A stretch of 39,024 bases of DNA from Dyella sp. ASV24 (GCF_016428905.1 NZ_JAELTQ010000031.1:1-39024); one strand, 5' to 3'; shown: positions 17,014 through 25,929, numbered from the stretch's first letter. The notes: generated by a model not told the origin, from the letters alone. Numbers and translations are program-made.

Positions 17014-17540
17014 GCCTGGGCTCCCTTGGCGGCACGCTTGATGGCGAGACGCACACGGGTCTGGCAGCCGCAGCGGCAAAGATTGGGCAACTGATCGATG
17101 TCGTTGTCGCTCGGTTGCGGATGGCGATTGAGCAGATCGAGCGAGGCCATCAGCCAGCCCGGCGTGCAGTAGCCGCAGCCGATGGCATCTTCATCGACGA
17201 ACGCCTGCTGCAGCGGATGGAGCTTGCCGTCGGCGGCAGCGAGGCCTTCGACGGTGGTCACCTTTTTACCGGACAACTTGACCACCGGCAGGCTGGTGGC
17301 CGACGCGAGCTTGCCGTCGACCAGCACAAGGTCATAGCCACCTTCGCCATGCTCGCCGCTGTACTTGGTGCCAGTGAGGCGCAGCACGTCGCGCAGATAC
17401 CACAGCAAGGGCATCTGGTCGTCGCCGGTGTGGCGATAGCTCTTGCCGTTGATCTCCAGGTCGACTCCCTCGCGCACCTTCTCGGGCACGACGGTGTTGC
17501 TTGTTCCGGGTGTCGGCATCTGGTCTTGCGCGTTCGCCAT
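17010..17540 (-). CDS. [2Fe-2S] subunit of the same dehydrogenase (IorA-like), ferredoxin-type cluster ligands absent
   Basis: 176 aa from ATG 17540 (GGAG about 10 nt upstream; an earlier in-frame start at 17570 is less likely). The fold is recognisable: beta-grasp N-terminal half (VDLEINGKSYRHTGDDQMPL, LLWYLRDVLRLTGTKY, LVLVDG) and a helical C-terminal half. The C-terminal cluster is intact: C122-G-Y-C125 and C155-R-C157 (plus C159). The N-terminal ferredoxin-like cluster is not: where the family has G-C-x3-x-C-G-x-C, residues 61-70 read SGEHGEGGYD. The fourth ligand position is Thr82. So one of the two [2Fe-2S] clusters that normally relay electrons from molybdenum should be missing. It is co-translated with the molybdopterin subunit and follows the permease gene by 51 bp. 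Confidence 0.85.
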   Translation of the reverse strand: MANAQDQMPTPGTSNTVVPEKVREGVDLEINGKSYRHTGDDQMPLLWYLRDVLRLTGTKYSGEHGEGGYDLVLVDGKLASATSLPVVKLSGKKVTTVEGLAAADGKLHPLQQAFVDEDAIGCGYCTPGWLMASLDLLNRHPQPSDNDIDQLPNLCRCGCQTRVRLAIKRAAKGAQA

Positions 17541-17591
17541 CGGTTCGGAGCTCCTTCGGGATCCACTCATTGTGGCATTGCAGCGCGGTCC

Positions 17592-18917
17592 TTAGGAGGC
17601 AGCCCGGCTGAACAGGCGTCGCCACACCAGGTAGACCGGGATGCCCGCCGCCATGATCAGCAGGCCGATGCCGGTGTTTTTGGGGCTGTTCTGCAGGCTC
17701 TGCACCACCACCAGGCCCACTGTGCCGATAAAGATCAGCGGCAGTACCGGGTAGCCGGGCACACGGAAACTGGCCTGGTTGCCCTCATACCGGCGATACC
17801 AGAACAGCGTGGCGACGCCCACGGCGCAGGCGAGCCAGTCGCCAAATGTGGCGTAATCGAGCAGTTGGCCGTAGCTGCCGGACAGCACCAGCACGATGGC
17901 CCAGCCGGACAGCAGCAATAGGGCGACGTTGGGCGTGCGGTGCACCGGGTGCAGGCGCGCCACGCTGCGGAAGAACAGACCGTCGTCGCCCATCACCTGC
18001 AGCACGCGTGCACCGGATACCAGCGTGATGTTGCAGAAGCCGAGCGTGGAAATCGCAATGCCAATGGCCATGACCTTGGCGCCTGTGCTGCCGAACACAC
18101 GCTGCATCACGTCGGCGGCCGGGGTATGGCTGGCGGCAAGGCCGTCATGGCCCAGTACGGCAAGGTAGGCGAGATTCACCAGCGCATACGCGGTGATGAC
18201 CAGCACCATGCCGATGAACAGTGCCCGGGGCAGGGTGCGCTGGGGTTCGGCCACTTCACCCGCGAGATTGTTGAGGTAGGTGAAGCCGGAATAGGCAAAC
18301 AGCACCGGCAGAGCCGCGCCCATGAAGCCGACGTTGGCGAATGCCGGATCCGGAGCCAGCACATCCTTGCCGCCCGCCCCTGCGAGGAACAGCCCGCACA
18401 CCACCAGCACCGCAACAGCCAGCAGCTTCAGCAGGGTGAACAGGTTATGGACCTGTGCGCCGAGTTTCAGGCCGAACAGATTGATCAGCGCGACAAACGC
18501 CAGCGCACCAGCGGCCAGCGGCGTGACCATGGTGTTGGGCAACCCGAATACCGCGGCGGCATAGCTGGCGAAGATGGTGGCCACCGCCGCGCTGGAGCCC
18601 GAATAGATCACCAGCAGCATAGTCCAGCCGAACAGGAACCCGGCCAATGGCCCGAAGGCCTCGCGCAGGTAGACGTAGCTGCCGCCCGCATGGGGGCGGC
18701 GGGCCCCCAGTTCGGCGTAACACAGCGCGCCGATAAGGGTCAGTACGCCGGCGCCCACCCACACCAGCAGCAAAGCCAGCCCGGATTCCGTACGCCCTGC
18801 GGCGATATAGGGATTCAGGAAGATGCCGCCGCCGATCAGTCCACCGACCACGATCAGGGCTGCATCCCACGGGCGGAGGCGACGGACGTAGCCGCCGGAC
18901 GTCGAGGTGTCGCTCAT
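17592..18917 (-). CDS. APC-superfamily amino-acid permease (LAT/basic amino-acid antiporter type)
   Basis: 441 aa from ATG 18917 (weak ribosome site; an in-frame start at 18950 is possible). About 12 hydrophobic helices. The first helix carries the APC unwound motif GGLIGGGIF, which contacts the substrate's backbone. The segment CYAELGARRPHAGGSYVYLR after helix 2 is typical of the family, with a conserved E in YAELG. It should move an amino acid or amine across the inner membrane by proton symport or exchange; the substrate is not predictable. It is the first gene of a likely operon with the two molybdenum hydroxylase genes. That may hint the enzyme acts on an imported nitrogen compound, which is inference only. 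Confidence 0.9.
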   Translation of the reverse strand: MSDTSTSGGYVRRLRPWDAALIVVGGLIGGGIFLNPYIAAGRTESGLALLLVWVGAGVLTLIGALCYAELGARRPHAGGSYVYLREAFGPLAGFLFGWTMLLVIYSGSSAAVATIFASYAAAVFGLPNTMVTPLAAGALAFVALINLFGLKLGAQVHNLFTLLKLLAVAVLVVCGLFLAGAGGKDVLAPDPAFANVGFMGAALPVLFAYSGFTYLNNLAGEVAEPQRTLPRALFIGMVLVITAYALVNLAYLAVLGHDGLAASHTPAADVMQRVFGSTGAKVMAIGIAISTLGFCNITLVSGARVLQVMGDDGLFFRSVARLHPVHRTPNVALLLLSGWAIVLVLSGSYGQLLDYATFGDWLACAVGVATLFWYRRYEGNQASFRVPGYPVLPLIFIGTVGLVVVQSLQNSPKNTGIGLLIMAAGIPVYLVWRRLFSRAAS

Positions 18918-19005
18918 GGATGCTTCGCTGCAGGAAAGTGTGGCGAGCATGGCGGCTGGGGCTTTTGTCAGCAAGCCCCGATGGCCTTCTTGGGACCGGA
19001 AACGA

Positions 19006-19030
19006 AAGGGCCGGCGCAAGGCCGGCCCTT
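19006..19030 (-). terminator. Terminator after the S53 peptidase gene
   Basis: Perfect 10-bp arms AAGGGCCGGC / GCCGGCCCTT with a 5-nt loop, 24 bp after the peptidase stop codon and ahead of the permease start. On the minus strand the stem ends in TT followed by TCGTTT. It is a good intrinsic terminator candidate that separates the peptidase from the permease transcript. Confidence 0.7.
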
Positions 19031-19054
19031 CCAGTGCGAGCTATGCGCCCACGA

Positions 19055-20980
19055 TCAGAACACGGTAAGGAACAGCGCCAGGTTGGTCACGTTAAGCGTG
19101 CCAATACCTGCGCCGGGCTCATACCCCGGTACGCCTTGGTAGTACCAGTTGTCGCCTGCCTTGATGTCATTGAAGGGCGAGAACGGTCCGTAGCTGAAGA
19201 TGTTCTGGAATGCATAGATCTGCGGGTTCCACAGACCGATGCGGCCATACGTGGCCTGCGTCAGCAGAGCGCTGATGCCGTTGAGCTGCGGCGCCACGAA
19301 GCTGGTGCCACCTTCGCCGGTCAGCAGGCCGCTGCCATCCGTCGACGACACGAAGCTGTAGCCCGTTTCCGGATCGGCATTGAGCGAGATGTCCGGCACG
19401 TTGCGACCCTTGAAGTTCGCCGGCAGCGTGTAGTTGAAGCCGTTGGCCGGCTGGTACAGAGTCTGCTTCTTCTCGCTCTTGCGGATGCCTGAGGTGAACG
19501 CCTGGTAGCGCGGCCGCGACCAGAACACGCTCACACCGCCACCGCCACCCGTCGAGAACACTTCGCTGGTGATATCCGCGCCGAAGTTGGTCTTGAAGTA
19601 GCTGACGATGTAATCCCAACCCCAGATGCGCTCCTTGTCCAGCGTGGCCTTGGGGCCGCCGCTGAAGCTATAGGTGAAGGGCACGGTGGTGCCGCCAGCC
19701 GTGGTGATGAGCGGATCAGAGCCCGGTGCGTCCGCCGTCAGCGGCGGCGGTACGGCGTCGGTCGGCAGGCCACCCAAGTCACGCACGGTGTCGTAGGCGC
19801 CGGAATCGCCCGCTGTCGCGAACATCGAAATACCCTGTGCGGCCGCTTCCAGGAACACCTGGTGGAAGGCGCGCAACTCATCGGTGTAATCCACGCCACC
19901 GTTCAACTGCGGGAAGTAGAAGATCTCTGGAGAACCCCAGCTCACCGACAGGCTGTCGACCTTGTTATCGGATACGGCCTGGTTGAATACGTCGAAGAAA
20001 CCGGCATCGGTGTTCGGCGCGTCATACACAATGATGTCCGCCCACGGCGCCAGTCCACCTGACTGCTCCACGTCCAGCGAGGTTTCGCCCGAGCCTGCCG
20101 CAGAACCCAGCACGCCGCCGCCATCCACATGCACCTGAGTGATGCGATTGGGTTTGACGGCGAGCCCGATGGTGCTCCAGTACGTATAGGCGTCAGCCGG
20201 CACGAAATCCGCCAGCGTGGCGATACCGATGGTGGAGCCCTTACCGTTCACGCCCGCCTTGTAGAGCGGGTTGATGTTGTAGCGGTTCGCCACGTCACCC
20301 ACGGTAAACGAGCCGGGCGTGCAGGTCGCCGTCGGATTGCCGGTGCAGGGTGTTGTCGCCGGTGCGGTGGCCGCCGCCGTCCTGGCCATGGGACTCATGG
20401 TGGAGGCGGAAGCGGGAGTCGACGGTTTGAACGCCGACACACGACGCGAGTGATAGCGCGACTCGGTGCTGAGGCCGGAAGCGACGATCAGCGTGCTCGA
20501 CAGGGACGAGGGCAGCGTCGGCGTAGCGCTCGGCCGATGGAACGTCGTGCCATCGGCATTGCGGTAATCGTGAATGGACGTCTGGAAGGCCTTGTTGAAC
20601 TGGCCAACCGTGCCGCTCACCTTGATGGCAAGGTGGTTCGGCAGCAGCTCCACTTGTTGCAGGCCTTGTTGTTTGGCAAACGCCTGCACCTTGGCGATGT
20701 CGTCGGCTGACGCGCCGAAGCGGTCTGCGAACTGCGCCGTGGTGAGGAAGCGGCGGAAGGAAGGATTACCCTGGGTTACCGTGCTGTAGACGAAATTCTC
20801 TAACGCGTCCTGATTGCGAAGTCCCAGCACAAGCGTGACGTTGACCGTCTCGTTCGTATTGCTGGGTCCTAGGTCTGCTGGTGACGAATTGCCCGCGGCC
20901 ATCGCCATTGAGGTGGCGCTGCCGAAGAACAGTAAGCCGAGAGAGGCTGCGAGCGACTTGCGTTGCAACGTCGAGAGCAT
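19055..20980 (-). CDS. Secreted S53 (sedolisin-type) serine-carboxyl peptidase with prodomain
   Basis: 641 aa from ATG 20980, which has GGAG 8 nt upstream. Signal peptide about 1-28 (ending AMA|AG). An N-terminal activation prodomain follows (about 40-175, with SFRRFLTTAQFADRFGAS and LAIKVSGTVGQF). A Ser/Thr/Ala/Pro linker leads to the catalytic domain. S53 residues visible: Glu299 and Asp303 in GETSLDVEQ, the oxyanion Asp392 in AGDSGA, and nucleophile Ser560 in GGTSFVAP. SVSWGSPE is also characteristic. The C-terminal calcium-site region (NDIKAGDN through YEPGAGIGTLNVTNL) is present. Such enzymes are exported, self-process and digest proteins, mostly at acidic pH. All catalytic residues are intact. 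Monocistronic with its own terminator. Confidence 0.92.
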   Translation of the reverse strand: MLSTLQRKSLAASLGLLFFGSATSMAMAAGNSSPADLGPSNTNETVNVTLVLGLRNQDALENFVYSTVTQGNPSFRRFLTTAQFADRFGASADDIAKVQAFAKQQGLQQVELLPNHLAIKVSGTVGQFNKAFQTSIHDYRNADGTTFHRPSATPTLPSSLSSTLIVASGLSTESRYHSRRVSAFKPSTPASASTMSPMARTAAATAPATTPCTGNPTATCTPGSFTVGDVANRYNINPLYKAGVNGKGSTIGIATLADFVPADAYTYWSTIGLAVKPNRITQVHVDGGGVLGSAAGSGETSLDVEQSGGLAPWADIIVYDAPNTDAGFFDVFNQAVSDNKVDSLSVSWGSPEIFYFPQLNGGVDYTDELRAFHQVFLEAAAQGISMFATAGDSGAYDTVRDLGGLPTDAVPPPLTADAPGSDPLITTAGGTTVPFTYSFSGGPKATLDKERIWGWDYIVSYFKTNFGADITSEVFSTGGGGGVSVFWSRPRYQAFTSGIRKSEKKQTLYQPANGFNYTLPANFKGRNVPDISLNADPETGYSFVSSTDGSGLLTGEGGTSFVAPQLNGISALLTQATYGRIGLWNPQIYAFQNIFSYGPFSPFNDIKAGDNWYYQGVPGYEPGAGIGTLNVTNLALFLTVF

Positions 20981-21402
20981 GTGTTTTCTCCAGGGTGGAA
21001 AGGGCCCTGACCGCGGCGCTGTGACGACGGCCCTGTGCGTCGGCACGCTTTTCGGCATGGCCATAGACGGACGACATTGGACTCCCCAAAACCCAGTACG
21101 CCCCCTGGAAATACATCCGCACTGGCCAGCTAAAGCTAACTCCGCTTGTTAAATCACGGAAGTGGCTGGTTTTGCGCAAAAATTTGCGGTTTTGGCGCGG
21201 TTGTTGGAGTTGTTGCCGCAATATGTTGCGCCTACAACCTTTGACCTATCGGTGGGCATCCGAAAGCGCATTTCGGCCCAATAAAGAAGGACTTGGCAGC
21301 CCTTTTCAGGCCGGGCGCCCATTTGCGGCACAATAAATGGGTTGTGCGTCGTGGACAGCCCTGTTTTCGACGCCCCGTTTCCCCGGAGTCGAAGCCATCG
21401 CC
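20981..21402. other. Divergent intergenic region between S53 peptidase and fumarase
   Basis: 422 bp without a convincing gene; short open frames here lack ribosome sites and recognisable products. The middle (about 21135-21240) is clearly AT-richer than the surroundings (for example TTTGCGCAAAAATTTGCGG near 21171), as expected for promoters serving both flanking genes. I could not fix a clear -35/-10 pair. Confidence 0.6.
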
Positions 21403-22917
21403 ATGACCACCATCAAGCAAGACGACCTGATCCAGTCCGTAGCGGACGCCCTGCAGTACATCAGCTACTACCACCCCGTCGACTACATCACCAACCTCGC
21501 CGCCGCCTACGAGCGCGAGGAGTCGCCGGCTGCCAAGGACGCGATGGCGCAGATCCTGATCAATTCGCGAATGGCCGCCGAAGGCCATCGCCCGCTGTGC
21601 CAGGACACGGGCATCGTCACCGTCTTCCTCAAGGTCGGCATGAACGTCCGCTGGGACGCCACCATGTCGCTGGACGACATGGTCAACGAGGGCGTGCGTC
21701 GCGCTTACAACGACCCGGACAACAAGCTGCGCGCCAGCGTGCTGGCCGATCCGGCCGGCAAGCGCACCAACACCAAGGACAACACGCCGGCCGTCATCAA
21801 TGTCTCCATCGTGCCGGGCGACACCGTCGAGGTGATCGTTGCCGCCAAGGGCGGTGGTTCGGAGGCGAAGTCCAAGTTCGCGATGCTCAACCCGTCCGAC
21901 TCCATCGTGGACTGGGTGCTGAAGACTGTGCCGACCATGGGCGCCGGCTGGTGCCCGCCGGGCATGCTGGGCATCGGCATCGGCGGCACCGCCGAAAAGG
22001 CCATGCTGCTGGCCAAGGAATCGTTGATGGAGCACATCGACATCCAGGAACTCATGGCTCGTGGCCCGCAGAACCGTGCGGAAGAGCTGCGCATCGAGTT
22101 GTATGAGAAGGTCAACGCGCTCGGTATCGGTGCGCAGGGCCTGGGTGGCCTCACCACCGTGCTCGATATCAAGATCAAGGATTACCCGACGCACGCGGCC
22201 AACCTGCCGGTGGCGATGATCCCCAACTGCGCGGCCACCCGCCACGCGCACTTCACCCTGGATGGTTCGGGCCCGGTCGCGCTCGATCCGCCGTCGCTGG
22301 AGCACTGGCCCAAGCTCACCTATGACTCCAGCAAGGGTCGTCGCGTGAACCTCGACACGGTCACCCGCGAGGACGTCGCCGGCTGGAAGCCGGGCGAAGT
22401 GCTGCTGCTCAACGGCAAGCTGCTCACCGGCCGCGATGCCGCGCATAAGCGCATGGTCGACATGCTCAACAAGGGCGAGCCGTTGCCGGTCGATTTCAAG
22501 AACCGCTTCATCTACTACGTGGGTCCGGTCGATCCCGTGCGCGATGAAGTGGTGGGCCCCGCTGGCCCGACCACGGCCACGCGCATGGACAAGTTCACCG
22601 AGCAGGTGCTGGCGCAGACTGGCCTGCTGGGCATGGTCGGCAAGGCCGAGCGCGGCCCGGCTGCCATCGAGGCGATCAAGAAGCACCAGTCGGTGTACCT
22701 GATGGCCGTGGGTGGCGCCGCGTATCTTGTGTCCAAGGCGATCAAGGCCTCGCGTGTCGTGGGCTTTGCCGACCTGGGCATGGAAGCCATCTACGAATTC
22801 AAAGTGCAGGACATGCCGGTGACCGTGGCGGTTGATTCGGCCGGTACCTCCGTGCACCAGACGGGCCCGAAAGAATGGCAGGCTCGTATTGGCAAAATCC
22901 CCGTGGTGGTGGCGTAA
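21403..22917 (+). CDS. fumA: Class I (iron-sulfur) fumarate hydratase
   Basis: 504 aa from ATG 21403 (MTTIKQDDLIQSV); GGAG lies 14 nt upstream. Both halves of class I fumarase are present: the alpha-type N-terminal region and the beta-type C-terminal region (KLLTGRDAAHKRM, GPVDPVRDEVVGPAGPTTA). The three [4Fe-4S] ligands match positions in E. coli FumA: Cys66 in LCQDTG, Cys184 in GWCPPGMLG and Cys276 in NCAATRHAH. It hydrates fumarate to L-malate in the TCA cycle in the cytoplasm and is oxygen-sensitive, unlike FumC. It is monocistronic, followed within 15 bp by a palindrome-ended repeat element. Confidence 0.93.
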   Translation: MTTIKQDDLIQSVADALQYISYYHPVDYITNLAAAYEREESPAAKDAMAQILINSRMAAEGHRPLCQDTGIVTVFLKVGMNVRWDATMSLDDMVNEGVRRAYNDPDNKLRASVLADPAGKRTNTKDNTPAVINVSIVPGDTVEVIVAAKGGGSEAKSKFAMLNPSDSIVDWVLKTVPTMGAGWCPPGMLGIGIGGTAEKAMLLAKESLMEHIDIQELMARGPQNRAEELRIELYEKVNALGIGAQGLGGLTTVLDIKIKDYPTHAANLPVAMIPNCAATRHAHFTLDGSGPVALDPPSLEHWPKLTYDSSKGRRVNLDTVTREDVAGWKPGEVLLLNGKLLTGRDAAHKRMVDMLNKGEPLPVDFKNRFIYYVGPVDPVRDEVVGPAGPTTATRMDKFTEQVLAQTGLLGMVGKAERGPAAIEAIKKHQSVYLMAVGGAAYLVSKAIKASRVVGFADLGMEAIYEFKVQDMPVTVAVDSAGTSVHQTGPKEWQARIGKIPVVVA

Positions 22918-22930
22918 CACCGCACTTCTC

Positions 22931-23089
22931 CTTCTCCCCTCCGGGGAGAAGGCCGGGATGAGGGGCGGGTGCTTGCGAAAAGGTTTCAAAAGTGAGCTTT
23001 TGAGATTCCACGACTGAGACAAGCCCGACCCCTCACCCCAACCCTCTCTCCCACAGGGACTACCTTCGGGTCGCCCGAAGGGGAGAGGG
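22931..23089. mobile_element. MITE-like element, gene-less relative of the DUF559 element
   Basis: A 159-bp unit between fumA and lysAC. Its left end is a hairpin CTTCTCCCC / GGGGAGAAG, followed by GATGAGGGGCGGGTGCTTGC and TTTCAAAA. Its right end carries AAGCCCGACCCCTCACCCCA, then CCCTCTC...GAGAGGG enclosing an extra hairpin CCTTCGGG / CCCGAAGG. Both ends match, in the same order and orientation, the ends of the element at 25855-26305, but the nuclease gene between them is absent. A 7-bp hairpin TCAAAAG / CTTTTGA lies inside. No target-site duplication is visible. The element also occupies most of the 304-bp gap before lysAC, whose remaining 130 bp would hold the lysAC promoter. Confidence 0.65.
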
Positions 23090-23221
23090 AGCTATTCGTG
23101 CTACCCCATACGCATCCGCATTTAGCCATCCAAACGCCCATCGAAGCGCAGCGGTTGCATTCCGCCTGCTGCGGCGCAACACTGGCCCGATTGTTTTCCC
23201 CAACCACCAACGTAGGTACTC

Positions 23222-25840
23222 GTGAACCCGCAAAGCCCCGCGTCGCTTCCTGCTGACGCATCCTGGATCGTGATGAAGTTTGGCGGCACCAGTGTCGCTA
23301 CCCTGCCGCGCTGGCAGAACATCCGTGAGCTCGTTGCCAGCCGCCGCGCCGAAGGCGCCCGCGTGCTGGTGGTCGTGTCCGCGCTCACCGGCATCACCGA
23401 CGCACTCAAACAAATGTGCGCGCAGGAAGACAAGGGCAAACGCATCGAGGCTGCCAAGGCGATCGCACAGCGTCATTACGACCTGCTCGATCACATGCAG
23501 CTGGCGGTTCCGGATACCCTCGGCGCTCGGCTCTCCGAGCTGGCGAAGCTGGCTGACGAAGGCCCGGCGCTGCTGGGCGAACTTGCCTGGTCGGCACTGG
23601 TGCAGGCGCACGGCGAGCTGATGTCCAGCGCGCTCGGCGCGGCGTTCCTCTCCCATAGCGGCTTGAGCACGCGGTGGGTGGACGCACGCGATTGCCTCTC
23701 GGCGATTGCGCTGCCCAACCAGAACGAGCGCACCAAGCTGCTCTCCGCCATGGTCGAGGCCAAACCGGATCCTGCACTGAACACACGCCTCGCCGCGCTG
23801 GGCGATGTCTTCATCACCCAAGGCTTCATCGCGCGCGAATCACAGGGGCGCACGGTCCTGCTCGGCCGTGGCGGTTCGGATACCTCGGCCTCGTACTTTG
23901 GTGCGTTGCTGAAGGCGCAGCGCGTGGAAATCTGGACCGACGTGGCGGGCATGTTCACCGCCAACCCGCGTCAGGTGCCCAGCGCCCGCCTGTTGCAGCG
24001 ATTGGATTACGAAGAAGCCCAGGAGATCGCTTCCACTGGCGCCAAGGTGCTGCATCCCCGCTGCCTCTCACCGCTGCGCGAGCCGCGCGTTCCATTGCTG
24101 ATCAAGGACACCAATCGGCCAGAGCTGGAAGGCACGCTGATCGGCCCGGAAGTGCGCGAGCATGCGCCCAGCGTCAAGGCGATCAGTGCGCGCAAGGGCA
24201 TCACGCTGGTGTCGATGGAATCGGTGGGCATGTGGCAACAGGTCGGCTTTCTCGCTGACGTGTTTGCGCAGTTCAAGCAACACGGCCTGTCGGTGGACAT
24301 GATCGGCTCCGCCGAAACCAATGTGACGGTGTCACTGGACCCCACCGAGAACCTGCTCGATTCCGATGCGCTGGCCGCGTTGGCTAGCGACCTGGCCAAG
24401 GTGTGTCGCGTGAAGGTCATCGCGCCGTGTGCGGCGATCACGCTGGTCGGTCGCGGCATGCGGTCGATGCTACATACGCTGTCCGCCGTGTTGGCTGAGT
24501 TCGGCCAGCTGCGTGTGCACATGATTTCGCAGTCGTCCAACAACCTCAATCTCACCTTTGTAGTGGATGAGAATGTAGTCGACGAGCTGCTGCCGCATTT
24601 GCACGAGTTGCTGATCACGGCGGGCGCGCTGCGTACCGACGACAGCGCCTTGTTCGGTCCAAGCTGGCAGGCGCTGTACGGCACCGGCGACGTATTGCCG
24701 CCCGCTGCGTCGTGGTGGCGCGAGGAGCGTCGCACCGATCTGCTCAAGATTGGCGCGGGCGCCACGCCGCGCTATGTCTACCACCTGCCTACGGTGCGCC
24801 AGCAGGCGCGTGAGCTGAAGACGCTGGCGGCAGTGGATCGCCTGCATTACGCGGTGAAGGCCAATACGCATCCGGCCATTCTCAAGGCGCTTGCGGAAGA
24901 AGGCTTCGGCTTCGAATGTGTGTCGCCGGGTGAACTGAAGGCTGTGATGGCCGTGGTGCCTGAGTCCGCGCCGCTGCTGTTCACGCCCAACTTCGCGCCG
25001 AAGGATGATTACGCGTGGGCGCTCACCACACGTGCCACGTTGTCGCTGGATTCGCTCTACCAGTTGGAGCAGTGGGGCGAGCTTTTCCGCGGCAAGGAAG
25101 TGGTGCTTCGCCTCGACCTCGGTCGTGGTCTGGGTCATCACGAGAAGGTGCGCACAGGCGGCAGTGGCAGCAAGTTCGGCCTGCCGGTGGAACAGCTCGA
25201 CGCGTTCCTGCGCCTAGCCGACACGCATGGCGTCACGGTGCGTGGCCTGCATGCGCACCTTGGCTCGGGCATCCTCGATGACGCCCATTGGGGCGAGGTC
25301 TACGGTCAGCTGGCCAGTCTGGCTGAGCGCATTGGCAGCGTGACGTTCCTGGATATCGGCGGTGGCCTTGGCGTGCCCTCGCATCCGGGCGAGGCGCGGC
25401 TCGATATCGCAGCGCTCGACAAGGTGCTGCGCGAGGTCAAGGCGGCTTATCCGCACTACAAGCTATGGATGGAGCCTGGCCGCTATCTGGTGGCCGATGC
25501 GGGCGTGCTGATCACCAAGGTCACCCAGACCAAGGGCAAGGGCAACGGACAGATCCGCTACCTCGGCGTGGATACGGGCATGAACAGCTTGATCCGCCCC
25601 GCGCTGTACGAGGCCTGGCACGAGATCGTGAACCTCACGCGCCTGGACGAGCCCGCCACTTCGCTATTCCAGGTGGTTGGCCCGATCTGTGAGAGCGGCG
25701 ACGTGCTGGGCACTGACCGGCGCTTGCCGGAGCCGCAGGAAGGCGATGTGGTGCTGGTGGCTCAAGCAGGCGCGTACGGCAAGGTGATGTCCTCGCCGTA
25801 CAACCTGCGGGATGAGGCGGAAGAGATCATCCTGGAGTAA
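23222..25840 (+). CDS. lysAC: Bifunctional aspartate kinase / diaminopimelate decarboxylase (LysC-LysA fusion)
   Basis: 872 aa from GTG 23222. The N-terminal half is an aspartokinase: KFGGTSV (19-25) at the ATP site, GRGGSDTSA in the middle, then ACT regulatory domains (about 310-460, SMESVGMWQQVGFLADVF and VHMISQSSNNLNL). The C-terminal half (about 490-872) is a group IV PLP decarboxylase: HYAVKANTH with Schiff-base Lys546, HLGSGI, the GGGLGVP phosphate loop, and CESGDVLG with the catalytic cysteine near the dimer interface. It thus joins the first step from aspartate and the last step to lysine in one chain. Both substrates of cell-wall synthesis (meso-DAP) and protein synthesis (lysine) depend on the pathway. 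The fusion is known in Xanthomonadales. The ACT domains suggest feedback inhibition by lysine or threonine. Confidence 0.95.
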   Translation: MNPQSPASLPADASWIVMKFGGTSVATLPRWQNIRELVASRRAEGARVLVVVSALTGITDALKQMCAQEDKGKRIEAAKAIAQRHYDLLDHMQLAVPDTLGARLSELAKLADEGPALLGELAWSALVQAHGELMSSALGAAFLSHSGLSTRWVDARDCLSAIALPNQNERTKLLSAMVEAKPDPALNTRLAALGDVFITQGFIARESQGRTVLLGRGGSDTSASYFGALLKAQRVEIWTDVAGMFTANPRQVPSARLLQRLDYEEAQEIASTGAKVLHPRCLSPLREPRVPLLIKDTNRPELEGTLIGPEVREHAPSVKAISARKGITLVSMESVGMWQQVGFLADVFAQFKQHGLSVDMIGSAETNVTVSLDPTENLLDSDALAALASDLAKVCRVKVIAPCAAITLVGRGMRSMLHTLSAVLAEFGQLRVHMISQSSNNLNLTFVVDENVVDELLPHLHELLITAGALRTDDSALFGPSWQALYGTGDVLPPAASWWREERRTDLLKIGAGATPRYVYHLPTVRQQARELKTLAAVDRLHYAVKANTHPAILKALAEEGFGFECVSPGELKAVMAVVPESAPLLFTPNFAPKDDYAWALTTRATLSLDSLYQLEQWGELFRGKEVVLRLDLGRGLGHHEKVRTGGSGSKFGLPVEQLDAFLRLADTHGVTVRGLHAHLGSGILDDAHWGEVYGQLASLAERIGSVTFLDIGGGLGVPSHPGEARLDIAALDKVLREVKAAYPHYKLWMEPGRYLVADAGVLITKVTQTKGKGNGQIRYLGVDTGMNSLIRPALYEAWHEIVNLTRLDEPATSLFQVVGPICESGDVLGTDRRLPEPQEGDVVLVAQAGAYGKVMSSPYNLRDEAEEIILE

Positions 25841-25854
25841 GCCTCGCTTTTCCT

Positions 25855-25890
25855 CCCTCTCCCCTCCGGGGAGAGGGTTGGGGTGAGGGG
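25855..25890 (+). repeat. Left terminal inverted repeat of the DUF559 element
   Basis: Hairpin of 10-bp arms with loop TCC, followed by TTGGGGTGAGGGG. It pairs with 26270-26305 in inverted orientation with two mismatches. As the first structure after the lysAC stop, the hairpin may also act as that gene's terminator. Confidence 0.75.
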
Positions 25891-25929
25891 TGGGTGCTCG
25901 CGAAAGCATTTCAAAATGGACGCTGCAGG

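Noticed and set aside
21232-23022. A 596-codon open frame antisense to fumarase, and similar long antisense frames opposite EF-G2, the TonB-like genes and the molybdopterin subunit.
   Set aside because: High-GC codon use in the real genes keeps the opposite strand free of stops. The antisense products are low-complexity His/Arg/Gly/Val-rich sequences with no recognisable domain, while the sense genes have clear motifs and ribosome sites.
22931-23089. CRISPR or simple terminator explanation for the C/G-rich palindromes near 22.9, 25.9 and 26.3 kb.
   Set aside because: There is no regular repeat-spacer array. The ends pair as inverted repeats around a gene and recur with shared inner arms, which terminators would not do.
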